Source: Desulfobacter curvatus DSM 3379 (GTDB lineage: Bacteria; Desulfobacterota; Desulfobacteria; Desulfobacterales; Desulfobacteraceae). Taken from it: a stretch of 29,014 nt of DNA. The stretch lies in NCBI RefSeq assembly GCF_000373985.1, contig NZ_KB893098.1, positions 1 to 29,014 on the forward strand. The letters are read 5' to 3'. This document shows positions 16,406 to 24,535 of the stretch, in pieces. Each line of letters starts with the position of its first letter. Within the stretch, counting starts at the first letter, position 1. The notes under the pieces were generated by a model. The model searched no databases and was not told where the DNA came from. It worked only from the letters and a program-made list of their open reading frames with translations. A program made the translations under genes and the position numbers.

Positions 16406-17788
16406 TTAAATATCCGTCGCTTTTAAAACTTCTGAATTAATAGAAAGAATATTCTCAAATCCATTTGAGTATAGAGTTTTATAAATATCAACTTGATACT
16501 TATCACTTACCGCAATTAAAATTAGCACGTCTTTTTTATAATTAGTATATTCTTTAATCTCACAAACCCTTTTCCCGCCAATTTCTTTGGGAGCCCCGCC
16601 GTATTTAGTAACGGCATAACCAATTATTTTAGTATCCATATTTTCGCTGATCATTTTGTTTCTCACACGCTCAGCTATTTTAGCAGCTCCATATATAACT
16701 ATTTGTTGATATTTATTAATTATTGACAAAATGCCATTTTTGTAGGCAAGCATATTTAATTTTAGAGCTAAAGGAGATGACAATGATAAATTGTCATTAT
16801 CACCTGTATTTGTTGTGGCTTGAAAGAATACGTCACAATCATCCAATATCATACATAACTCTTTTTTTTGCTTAGCATTTAAGAATTCATAGATATCCTT
16901 ATTCCATTGACGACAAAATTCAACTTCTTTCGCAAGGTCATCTTGCATTTTTAATAAGAAAGCATATCTATATGCTATAGATAATCTATTATAATTCCAT
17001 TTATATGCCATATATTTTTTTGCTAATAAAATTGTTGCCAACTCTACTCTTTTATTTTTTTCAAATTTAACATCTAAAAATCTTGCTATTTCTTCAAATT
17101 CATCACATATACAAAATATTTTAGTACTTGAATGAACAGAAGAATCCACATTATTTATCCTATAGTTCAAGAATGCTTCATTTTTTATATATAGACTGGT
17201 TGCACATGCACGAGCTTTGAATACAAATGAAGTATCTTGGTACGACGCTCCAGGTGTTTCATTAAAAAGTAGGTTGTTTTTTTCTAAAAAATCTTTTTTA
17301 TATATAGATGTCCAGATATACGGCCACAAAAGTATTTCTTTCTCTTCTAATGGATGAATAATCCTCCCATATACTGAATCAGAAAATATTTTTAAATACT
17401 TTTTATCTTCAATTTCGTCTGTTCTAAATAAATAACAATCCGATCCCACCGCATCCAGATTTTTTTCATGCGCAATACCATATAGAGCCTCGAACATATC
17501 CTTCGAAGCAAAATCATCGCTTTCAACAATGCCAATATACTCTCCTGTTGCCGCAGATAGTCCAACATTCATTGTATGTCCATATCCACTATTTTCTTTG
17601 TTAATTAGTTTTATTCGTTTATCCCTTTTAGAGAACATTTTGACAATTTGGGCTGAATTATCCGTAGAACCATCATTAATGCATATGATTTCAATGTCTT
17701 CTAAAGTTTGAGTGACAACACTTTGTATACATTCTTTCAAATAGGCTTCTGCATTATATATCGGTATTAAGATTGAAACCTTAACCAT
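16406..17788 (-). CDS. Family 2 glycosyltransferase with C-terminal Rossmann-like module
   Basis: 460 residues. GT-A domain from the first residues (MVKVSILIPIYNAEAYLKEC), NDGSTDNSAQIV, and SGYGHTMNVGLSAATGEYIG followed by VESDDF (DxD-like, 88-93). The middle holds a helical region. The last 100 residues (361-460) are the shared module, here degenerate in its glycine loop (IVIYGAAKIAERV) but keeping IIGYAVT and VLILIAVSDKYQ. A good RBS, AAAGGA, precedes the ATG. Similar in length and layout to the next gene upstream (17955-19322), so the two are probably paralogues. Confidence 0.88.
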   Translation of the reverse strand: MVKVSILIPIYNAEAYLKECIQSVVTQTLEDIEIICINDGSTDNSAQIVKMFSKRDKRIKLINKENSGYGHTMNVGLSAATGEYIGIVESDDFASKDMFEALYGIAHEKNLDAVGSDCYLFRTDEIEDKKYLKIFSDSVYGRIIHPLEEKEILLWPYIWTSIYKKDFLEKNNLLFNETPGASYQDTSFVFKARACATSLYIKNEAFLNYRINNVDSSVHSSTKIFCICDEFEEIARFLDVKFEKNKRVELATILLAKKYMAYKWNYNRLSIAYRYAFLLKMQDDLAKEVEFCRQWNKDIYEFLNAKQKKELCMILDDCDVFFQATTNTGDNDNLSLSSPLALKLNMLAYKNGILSIINKYQQIVIYGAAKIAERVRNKMISENMDTKIIGYAVTKYGGAPKEIGGKRVCEIKEYTNYKKDVLILIAVSDKYQVDIYKTLYSNGFENILSINSEVLKATDI

Positions 17789-17942
17789 TATATATCCTTT
17801 CTATTAATCACCTTTTCTCTCAATTTTTTGCCATATATTTTTGCATCGAAAATCGGTATTTGCTACCAGTTCCACGGATAAAGTATGCACTTAGACTTAG
17901 GAAGCGGATGCGGGGAATCCTTTCGTCCAAATCTGCGGGGCC

Positions 17943-17972
17943 CCGGGTGAGTGATCACCCTGCTTTACCCGG
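17943..17972. repeat. GC-rich inverted repeat at the 3' end of a glycosyltransferase gene
   Basis: GGGTGA and TCACCC enclose GTGA (17945-17960), and CCGGGT (17943-17948) pairs with ACCCGG (17967-17972). The surrounding 17910-17975 is strikingly GC-rich in an AT-rich region. There is no T-run on either strand, so it is not a classical terminator. It includes the last codons of the 17955-19322 gene and could be the scar of a mobile element. Confidence 0.45.
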
Positions 17973-19322
17973 AGATAACTTATTAGAACAAGCAATTGGA
18001 TCTGAGGAAAATCGATAGACATATATTTTTTCCCTGTCAATATTTAAAGAGGTCAGTTGGTTAATCATCTCCACGCTTTTGGTCCGATTCGCTATTATGA
18101 AAATTGCATCCGGATACGCCGTAGCTGCATTCGCAGGAGCAATAATCTGTTTTCCCATCCTACTTCCACCCCATTTGCTCCGATCATTGTCACAAAAGCA
18201 AACTGTATTGTGGTTTCCATTGCACATCAAATAATAGCACGTACATTCTCCTACCTTCCCACAACCAAAAATCACTATTTGCTTATAGTCCTGCATCAGC
18301 GAAAGAAAACTGTAATGCAGTGCCAATTCAGCTCTTGCCGTGTATCTCATTGTTTCTTGGAATAATCTTTCATTTTCCAGTAACATTTCTATTTCAATCC
18401 ATTTATCAATAGAAAAATCTTGGTCGTTTAGCAATCCGCGCTCATTGTTTTCAATTAACAGCTTGCGAAACAGTTGCACAAGCTTATTACCATAATCATT
18501 CTGAGCCAGATAATAGCCTTTTATCGATCTTATACAACACATGGCAATTTCCCAGCTTACGGATCTTAACAGTCTGGTGTTACAAGGGAAACGAGCATTT
18601 GCCCAATCCATTATAAACTGGCTTTCCTGTAAATCATATTGAAGTGCTTTGGGGCTATGCATTGAAGACGTTTCATTATCGCGTCTGTAATGGTAAAATG
18701 CCGAAGGAATATAAACTCCATTCTTTGCTGTAAAAGCCACTTGATATCTAAAACCCGCATCCTGATATGCTGCGCCGGACGTTTCATTTAGGCGGATATG
18801 ATTATTTTCAACAAAATCGCGTCGGTAAATACCATTCCACATGAACGTATCGATTGGCACAGTGTGATTAACATAATCTGTACAGCTTACAAAATGATAT
18901 CCGGAGCTATTAAATATCTTATGCTGCAGAGTAAGCCGCCCGTATTGCGGATCATCAGTAAATACAAAAAAATTCGATTTAACATAATCGTAATTTTTCT
19001 CTATTGCAGTTTCATACAACACCTGAAACATACTAGATTCAATATAGTCGTCTGTCTCAACAATACCGAGATATTCCCCTTTTGCCAAATCAAATCCCAA
19101 ATTCATCTGGTACCCATAACTCTTTTTATCAGAGTTTATAAGCCTTACCCTGCTATCCTTTATTGAGTATTCTTGTAATATTTCAAGCGTGCCGTCTGTC
19201 GATCCCGCATCCACACATACGATTTCAATCTCCTTGAGTGTTTGCGAAATCACACTATCCATACATTCACGAATATACGGCGCAACATTAAGAGACGGCA
19301 TAACAACCGTAACTTTTGGCAT
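17955..19322 (-). CDS. Family 2 glycosyltransferase with C-terminal Rossmann-like module
   Basis: 455 residues. GT-A domain: VTVVMPSLNVAPYIRECMDS at the start, DAGSTDGTLEIL, KSYGYQMNLGFDLAKGEYLG and the DxD-like VETDDYIES. Residues 346-440 are the shared Rossmann-like module with a clean glycine loop, IVIFGCGKVGE (GxGxxG 353-358), and CDNDRSKWG, the DNxxxKWG motif also present in the two plus-strand fusion proteins. The final residues (NKLSPGKAG) are encoded in an abrupt GC-rich segment and may be an altered C-terminus. RBS GAGGTGA precedes the ATG. First gene of the minus-strand glycosyltransferase block, divergent from the 19721 operon. Confidence 0.88.
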   Translation of the reverse strand: MPKVTVVMPSLNVAPYIRECMDSVISQTLKEIEIVCVDAGSTDGTLEILQEYSIKDSRVRLINSDKKSYGYQMNLGFDLAKGEYLGIVETDDYIESSMFQVLYETAIEKNYDYVKSNFFVFTDDPQYGRLTLQHKIFNSSGYHFVSCTDYVNHTVPIDTFMWNGIYRRDFVENNHIRLNETSGAAYQDAGFRYQVAFTAKNGVYIPSAFYHYRRDNETSSMHSPKALQYDLQESQFIMDWANARFPCNTRLLRSVSWEIAMCCIRSIKGYYLAQNDYGNKLVQLFRKLLIENNERGLLNDQDFSIDKWIEIEMLLENERLFQETMRYTARAELALHYSFLSLMQDYKQIVIFGCGKVGECTCYYLMCNGNHNTVCFCDNDRSKWGGSRMGKQIIAPANAATAYPDAIFIIANRTKSVEMINQLTSLNIDREKIYVYRFSSDPIACSNKLSPGKAG

Positions 19323-19353
19323 AAGCCGGTCACCTCATTTGTTTGATTCGTTT

Positions 19354-19381
19354 TTTATATTAGTTCTGTTTTCTTCAGCAA
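19354..19381 (-). promoter_or_regulatory. Candidate promoter for the minus-strand glycosyltransferase block
   Basis: On the minus strand TTGCTG (19376-19381) and TATAAA (19354-19359) are separated by 16 nt, about 32 nt upstream of the 19322 start. The -10 is reasonable; the -35 matches only its first half. Confidence 0.3.
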
Positions 19382-19405
19382 ATTACATATAGCATTCCAA
19401 GCTTC

Positions 19406-19432
19406 GAGGCTCAATGCCTCAAGGAATTTTTT
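19406..19432 (+). terminator. Weak terminator-like hairpin
   Basis: GAGGC (19406-19410) pairs with GCCTC (19416-19420) around TCAAT, followed six bases later by TTTTTT (19427-19432). The stem is short and no gene ends nearby on the plus strand, so it may instead be a structured leader or a remnant. Confidence 0.25.
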
Positions 19433-19544
19433 ATCTATGCCTTGCGGCATGGACAATTTGTGATTTCGCTTCAATACATGTTTTTAAAATCAGTTTAGAC
19501 CAGATGTGTGTTTTGAGGCTTTTTGTACGGTTTTAAAGAGCTTT

Positions 19545-19569
19545 CCGCGAAGCGGTTTTGTTCAACAAA
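19545..19569 (+). repeat. Hairpin repeat copy 2 (CCGC..GCGG followed by GTTCAACAAA)
   Basis: 25 nt nearly identical to the sequence upstream of the IS256 pseudogene (11365-11390, opposite strand): CCGC/GCGG stem with a GAA loop, then TTTTGTTCAACAAA. No IS coding sequence is attached to this copy. Confidence 0.5.
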
Positions 19570-19637
19570 TCCTTTTACCTCAGAAAAATTCGGATTTATT
19601 TTTATATCTTGTTAGTGTAAAAAATTTTAAGTATAGG

Positions 19638-19643
19638 TATACT
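19638..19643 (+). promoter_or_regulatory. Candidate -10 box for the plus-strand glycerophosphate operon
   Basis: TATACT matches the sigma-70 -10 consensus at five of six positions and lies about 80 nt upstream of the preferred start codon at 19721. No convincing -35 is present at normal spacing, so an activator may be needed, or the call may be wrong. Confidence 0.3.
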
Positions 19644-19720
19644 CAAAACACATACACATGCGAAAAAACAGCATGATTTTGTTTCTACCATCACTGCGAA
19701 AAATTAAGGGCATGGAAATA

Positions 19721-22279
19721 ATGCAAAAACAATTTGAAGATAAGCTTATGGAATTATTAAGTTCATTGTTTAGCTCAATGAAAGAATCTCATGCACAGCT
19801 ACCAACACTATGTAAGAATGAAAGTTTAGGGGAGCTTCAAGACTGTCAGAAGGCTGCAATTGCAATTGGGAATACTATCGAAGAGAAAATCGGCAAAAAC
19901 AATGATATTGTACCGATTTTAGGGGAGTATTGTGAAAAGCTGTTTGTAATTTCTCAAGCAGAAGCAATAAATACTCATGATCGTGACACATTAAATGGTA
20001 TTATTGTTAATGTAGAAAAATTATTAAATAAAGTTCAGTATATTTATAATGTTGTTTTTTTTCCATACAAAGCATCAATGTGGGACAGCCTTGAGAGTAT
20101 ATGGAAGGCGTGTAAGAAAGATCCTGCGTGTGTTTGCCATGTTGTTCCTGTTCCGTATTATGAATATGACAGTACTACAAAGGAGTGGGCGTATTGTTAT
20201 GATGGCGCAGACTTTGATCCTGATGTACAAGTTGTTGATTATAAAAAGTATTCAATTAAAAATGAAATGCCTGATGTCGCATATACACATAATCCTTACG
20301 ATAAATTTAATAGAGTAACAAGTATTCATCCTGATTACTATTCGGACAATTTAAAAAAATTCGTTAAAAAATTAGTGTATGTTCCTTACTATCTTACCTC
20401 TGGATTCTTTTCCGAAGGGCATCTTGAATTACCTGTGTATAAAAATATGGATTTTATGGTAGTTCAATCCAAAACAATAAAAAAATATTTTAAAAATTCA
20501 GAGTATTACGACAAAATACTGCCCTTGGGTTCTCCTAAGATTGACAAAGTAATTAACCTTATCAAGGATGGCGTTGCCATCCCGGAGTCGTGGAGACTAT
20601 CGCTTAAAAATCAAAAAAGTCTCATGCTGAATACTAGCTTGGGTGAGATTTTAAAAAGTGGAAATGAGTACCTATCCAAGATAAAAACAGTATTTGAAAT
20701 AGTTAAAAAAAGAAATGATATTAATATAATTTGGAGACCGCACCCTTTACTTGAAGCAACAATTAAATCTATGAGACCTGGTTTATGGGAAACTTTATTG
20801 GAATTAAAAACTATTTTTATTGAATCAGCAATAGGTGTTATTGATCAAAACCCTGATCTGGCAAAAACAATAGCGATTTCTGATGGATATATTGGTGAAG
20901 ACAGCTCAGCTTCGTCTGTGAGTAATTTGTTTGCTCTGGCTGGAAAGCCTGTTTATATACTGGACAACTTGGTGACCAGGCGTTTTTCCATTGAAGAAAA
21001 AGGTGTTTTAAGTATTATAGATGCATACATAAAAGAAGACGAGATGCTATTCACAGCAAGGTTATATAACGGATTGTTCAAAATGAATTTATCAACAAAA
21101 AATGTTGAATTCGTTGGACGCCTCCCAAACCAGCCAAAGTGGAACAACGTATATTCTTATATAACTTCCGTTGAAGACGATTTGTATTTTACACCGCTTC
21201 TTGCAACAAAACCTGCTAAATATCAGAGGGATACATCCGAATTTGCTGAGTTGGAATCAGTTGCGTCAAATCAAAGTATGTTCATGCGAAAAGTAGCGTC
21301 ATTTAAAGGCAAGGTTTTTTATTTGCCAATAAAAGGAGATGCAATTATCGAGTATAATACCAGGAACAAAAGATGGCGTTATCATTCGAAAAGTATTGTA
21401 GAACTAAGCAGGACGTTTCTGAATGTAGGATCAAAAACCTGGTCATGTGGTGTTGATGAAAAGGAAAAGATGCTCTGGATCACGGCTGAATATACAAATT
21501 GTGTTTTAGCCTTTAAAATGACAAACGGAGCCCATAAAATTTATAGAATCGGCAGGGAGGCAAGTGGATACACCGGTATTTGTGTGTCTGGAAATAATGT
21601 CTGGCTATCTGAAGTAAAAACAGGCGCAATTTGTAAATGGAACAGGAAAAATAAAAAATTCAACCGGTTCGAGCTGCCAAAAGATGTAAAGTGCTGGTTG
21701 AATTTTGCACAGAATGGAATCATACACGGGGAGCTTGTAGAGACTAAACAATATATTGTCGCAGTTCCCGGGCTTACCGATTCAATGATACGCATTAATA
21801 AAAAGACTGGCCATCTTGATACAATTGCAAAAGAGTTTTGGCATGATGCAATTAGCCTTAGAAATGGGTATAGTCCTAAATTTAATGGAACAGCATCTTT
21901 TGGAAAATTGTTTGATAAGGACAAAATAATAGCACAGCGAATGAATGATGGTTTGGCGGCGGTTATTGACGTTGAAAATGACATTATAGAGCCGTTTCAA
22001 GTAAGACTTTCTGATGAGGAGCTAAAAAAAATAACTGAGGGAGAAAGCGGATTTGAACGAGTTGCAGACAATTTAGGTTTTGCAAAAAGGGAAAGCAGGT
22101 TGTTCCCGCTCGAAGATTTTCTTACAGATATAGTAACTGATAATTTTACAGGTGTTGTTGAAGAGCAAATGCGCGCTGTTAAAGATGTCGCGGAAAATCT
22201 GGATGGATCATGTGGGCAAAAAGTCCATGAACATATTATGAAAATTCTTAGGGAACCCCAAGGGGTGACAAAGATATGA
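19721..22279 (+). CDS. CDP-glycerol glycerophosphotransferase-like protein with C-terminal beta-propeller-like region
   Basis: 852 residues from ATG 19721, preceded by AAGGG. In-frame ATGs at 19658 and 19712 exist; the former has no ribosome site. Residues about 110-420 resemble the catalytic region of teichoic-acid CDP-glycerol glycerophosphotransferases: YVPYYLTSGFF, VVQSKTIKKYF, WRPHPL (338-343) and ISDGYIGEDSSASSVSN (386-402), the last matching the family's conserved D-S-S segment. Residues about 440-780 contain repeated short strands (LYNGLFKMNL, KGKVFYLPIKGDAIIEYN, GNNVWLSEVKTGAICKWN) that look like blades of a beta-propeller. No signal peptide. The stop overlaps the next start (ATGA). 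Probable role: transfer of glycerol-phosphate to the glycan, with the propeller as a binding platform. The family match is moderate; the propeller is inferred from pattern only. Confidence 0.7.
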   Translation: MQKQFEDKLMELLSSLFSSMKESHAQLPTLCKNESLGELQDCQKAAIAIGNTIEEKIGKNNDIVPILGEYCEKLFVISQAEAINTHDRDTLNGIIVNVEKLLNKVQYIYNVVFFPYKASMWDSLESIWKACKKDPACVCHVVPVPYYEYDSTTKEWAYCYDGADFDPDVQVVDYKKYSIKNEMPDVAYTHNPYDKFNRVTSIHPDYYSDNLKKFVKKLVYVPYYLTSGFFSEGHLELPVYKNMDFMVVQSKTIKKYFKNSEYYDKILPLGSPKIDKVINLIKDGVAIPESWRLSLKNQKSLMLNTSLGEILKSGNEYLSKIKTVFEIVKKRNDINIIWRPHPLLEATIKSMRPGLWETLLELKTIFIESAIGVIDQNPDLAKTIAISDGYIGEDSSASSVSNLFALAGKPVYILDNLVTRRFSIEEKGVLSIIDAYIKEDEMLFTARLYNGLFKMNLSTKNVEFVGRLPNQPKWNNVYSYITSVEDDLYFTPLLATKPAKYQRDTSEFAELESVASNQSMFMRKVASFKGKVFYLPIKGDAIIEYNTRNKRWRYHSKSIVELSRTFLNVGSKTWSCGVDEKEKMLWITAEYTNCVLAFKMTNGAHKIYRIGREASGYTGICVSGNNVWLSEVKTGAICKWNRKNKKFNRFELPKDVKCWLNFAQNGIIHGELVETKQYIVAVPGLTDSMIRINKKTGHLDTIAKEFWHDAISLRNGYSPKFNGTASFGKLFDKDKIIAQRMNDGLAAVIDVENDIIEPFQVRLSDEELKKITEGESGFERVADNLGFAKRESRLFPLEDFLTDIVTDNFTGVVEEQMRAVKDVAENLDGSCGQKVHEHIMKILREPQGVTKI

Positions 22280-24531
22280 ATGTGGATGACATTATAAAAG
22301 ATTTCCCTAAAGGCCTGCTAAATTGGTACCCGTTTAAAACAGATAGCTCAATACTTCAAATCATTGATAAGCCGGATAGCTTAACTGATTTACTGAAGAC
22401 AATGTCTTCGTCTGTGACGGTCATGACTTTAGAGGATGTGGCCGTACTAAATAGTGCTTTTGCTAAAAAATTTGATTATATTGTAACTGTAAATATGATT
22501 GAAAGAGCTTTGGAGCCCGCAAAATTATTAGATACACTTGCGTTTGGTTTAGCCAGTGGCGGGCGGCTTCTATTAGGTGCGGATAACAGACTGGGCCTTA
22601 AGTATTTTTGTGGCGACCGCGATCCATTTACAAACCAAAGCTTTGATGGCATTGAAAAATACAGAAAAATAAACAAATCAGATTTAATCCGATGTGGTGG
22701 ACGAAATTACAGCAGATTTGAGCTGGCCCAAATGTTAGATAAGGCTGGTTTGCAAAATAGACATTTTCTATCTGTTTTTCCAAACTTATCAATGCCGCAG
22801 ATTATTTGCTCAGAAAATTTCCTGCCCAATGAAGACCTCGGAATACGAATTTTTCCAAGGTATCATCATCCGGATTCAGTATTCCTGGAAGAACAGTTTT
22901 TGTACACTGACTTGATTAGAAATGGACTTTTTCATCAAATGGCAAACAGCTTTTTAATCGAGTGCACAAAAGGCGAAGGGTTAAACAAAATAGACTATGT
23001 TACTGTTTCAATGGATCGCGGAAAAGAACATGCGATGGCAACTGTTATTCAAGGGGAGGATGTTGTAAAAAAACCTTTGTATCCCCAAGGATTGAAAAAA
23101 CTTGAAAACATAATGCGCAATGCTGATTTACTTGAAAAGCGCGGCCTTAACATAGTTAAAGGCAAAGTATCTGAAAATGCCTACACATCAAAGTATGTTC
23201 AAGGTGAGGTCGCTATGAATTACTTAAGGCGTTTGGCGCGAACTGACGCAGATGAGTTTAACGCAAAGTTGGACATGTTTGTTGATGAGATATTAAAATC
23301 ATCTATTCAAATTGAACCAAAAGATAATTGGAAAAACATTTCAGGTCCGATTTTTAATGAAGGCTTTCTTGATCTTGTGCCTCTAAACAGTTTCTATGTT
23401 AATGGAAAATTTATTTTCTTTGATCAGGAGTTTTGTGAGCATGGTTATCCTGCTAAAGCAATAATTTTCAGATCAATTGTGATTATCTTCATGGGTAATT
23501 TTGAACAGGAATCTTTGGTTAAAAAATCGCACTTATGGAACAAGTACGGTCTTGAAAAAGATATAGAGGTCTGGAGAAGGTTGGAGATTGAGTTTATACG
23601 GGTTTTAAGAAACACAACTGAACTTAGGCAATATATAGATAATTATCAGATTAAAACTGATATCGTAATGATGAATCGACGGCGAGTAAACTATAGCGAT
23701 GCTGAGTACAGAACCCTGTTTGTTGATTTTTTGAGGGATGCAACAGATAAGAAGCTGATTTTGTTTGGATCAGGGAATTATGCATTGCGTTTTCTGGCTC
23801 TGAATAAAGGCCAATATGAAATTCATTGTATAGTGGATAATAACCCAACAAAATGGGGCACCGGAATTGAGGGGATTCCAGTACGAAATCCAAATATTTT
23901 AAAAGATCTGTCAACCAGTGACTTTAAAGTTGTAATTTGTGTAAAGCGGTATATGGCTATTGCCAGGCAGCTTTTTGATATGGATATAAACACATATGGT
24001 ATTTACGATCCAAATGTTGCATATACAAGACCATTTACATATACAAACCTGGAAAAGCCTGTTGAGGAGGGAGTTAAGAAAAAATATAAAATCGGGTATG
24101 TAGCAGGCGTATTTGATTTATTCCATGTGGGCCATTTAAATATCCTGAAAAGAGCAAAAGAACAGTGTGAGCATCTTATAGTTGGTGTTGTTTCAGATGA
24201 AGGGGTTATAACGTATAAGAAAACCACGCCGTTTATTCCTTTTGATGAACGACTTGAAATTGTTCAATCTTGTCAATATGTTGATCAGGCAGTTCAGATC
24301 CCTTTTAAATTCAATGGTACAACCCATGCATATGAGATGTATCGATTTGATTGTCAGTTTTCCGGCAGTGATTATGAGAATGATCCAAGCTGGCTTGCAG
24401 CTAAGGCTTTCCTACAAAGAAATGGTTCTGATCTGGTCTTTTTCCCTTATACCAAAAAAACCAGTTCGTCTATGCTGAAAAAGGCCATAAAGCAAGCTTT
24501 AAGGCATAGTGACATAATAGAAGGCAGTTAA
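22276..24531 (+). CDS. Four-domain protein: methyltransferase-like / kinase-like / Rossmann-like module / TagD-type cytidylyltransferase
   Basis: 751 residues. Residues 1-225 resemble a class I methyltransferase (FDYIVTVNMIERALEPAKLL, GGRLLLGADNRLG) but motif I is not recognisable, so it may be inactive. Residues 225-470 resemble a kinase-like domain often attached to such methyltransferases, with FFDQEF at 381-386. Residues 491-590 are the recurring Rossmann-like module (LFGSGNYA, IVDNNPTKWG). Residues 604-740 are a glycerol-3-phosphate cytidylyltransferase-like domain: GVFDLFHVGH (HxGH 617-620), PFDERLEIV (655-663) and YTKKTSSS (725-732) in place of RTxGISTT. The last domain probably makes CDP-glycerol or a similar CDP-alcohol for the preceding and following transferases. 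ATGA coupling links it to the upstream gene; the next gene starts 4 nt after its stop. Confidence 0.82.
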   Translation: MNVDDIIKDFPKGLLNWYPFKTDSSILQIIDKPDSLTDLLKTMSSSVTVMTLEDVAVLNSAFAKKFDYIVTVNMIERALEPAKLLDTLAFGLASGGRLLLGADNRLGLKYFCGDRDPFTNQSFDGIEKYRKINKSDLIRCGGRNYSRFELAQMLDKAGLQNRHFLSVFPNLSMPQIICSENFLPNEDLGIRIFPRYHHPDSVFLEEQFLYTDLIRNGLFHQMANSFLIECTKGEGLNKIDYVTVSMDRGKEHAMATVIQGEDVVKKPLYPQGLKKLENIMRNADLLEKRGLNIVKGKVSENAYTSKYVQGEVAMNYLRRLARTDADEFNAKLDMFVDEILKSSIQIEPKDNWKNISGPIFNEGFLDLVPLNSFYVNGKFIFFDQEFCEHGYPAKAIIFRSIVIIFMGNFEQESLVKKSHLWNKYGLEKDIEVWRRLEIEFIRVLRNTTELRQYIDNYQIKTDIVMMNRRRVNYSDAEYRTLFVDFLRDATDKKLILFGSGNYALRFLALNKGQYEIHCIVDNNPTKWGTGIEGIPVRNPNILKDLSTSDFKVVICVKRYMAIARQLFDMDINTYGIYDPNVAYTRPFTYTNLEKPVEEGVKKKYKIGYVAGVFDLFHVGHLNILKRAKEQCEHLIVGVVSDEGVITYKKTTPFIPFDERLEIVQSCQYVDQAVQIPFKFNGTTHAYEMYRFDCQFSGSDYENDPSWLAAKAFLQRNGSDLVFFPYTKKTSSSMLKKAIKQALRHSDIIEGS

Positions 24532-24535
24532 CGTT

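Larger units (their letters stand above)
19323..19720. other. Divergent intergenic region
   Basis: About 400 nt between two divergently transcribed blocks. No protein-like open frame and no RNA gene was recognised. It holds a minus-strand promoter candidate (19354-19381), two small hairpins (GAGGC/GCCTC at 19406-19420, and ATGCC/GGCAT at 19437-19450), a second copy of the CCGC..GCGG repeat (19545-19569) and a plus-strand -10 candidate (19638-19643). Control of both blocks most likely lies here. Confidence 0.5.

Noticed and set aside
19545..19600. Possible integron attC site, because GTTCAAC fits the RYYYAAC core
   Set aside because: No matching GTTRRRY partner and no long folded stem at the right distance; the hairpin repeat explanation fits better.
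21541..21984. A 147-codon minus-strand open frame
   Set aside because: Lies wholly inside the glycerophosphotransferase gene in antisense and has low-complexity composition.
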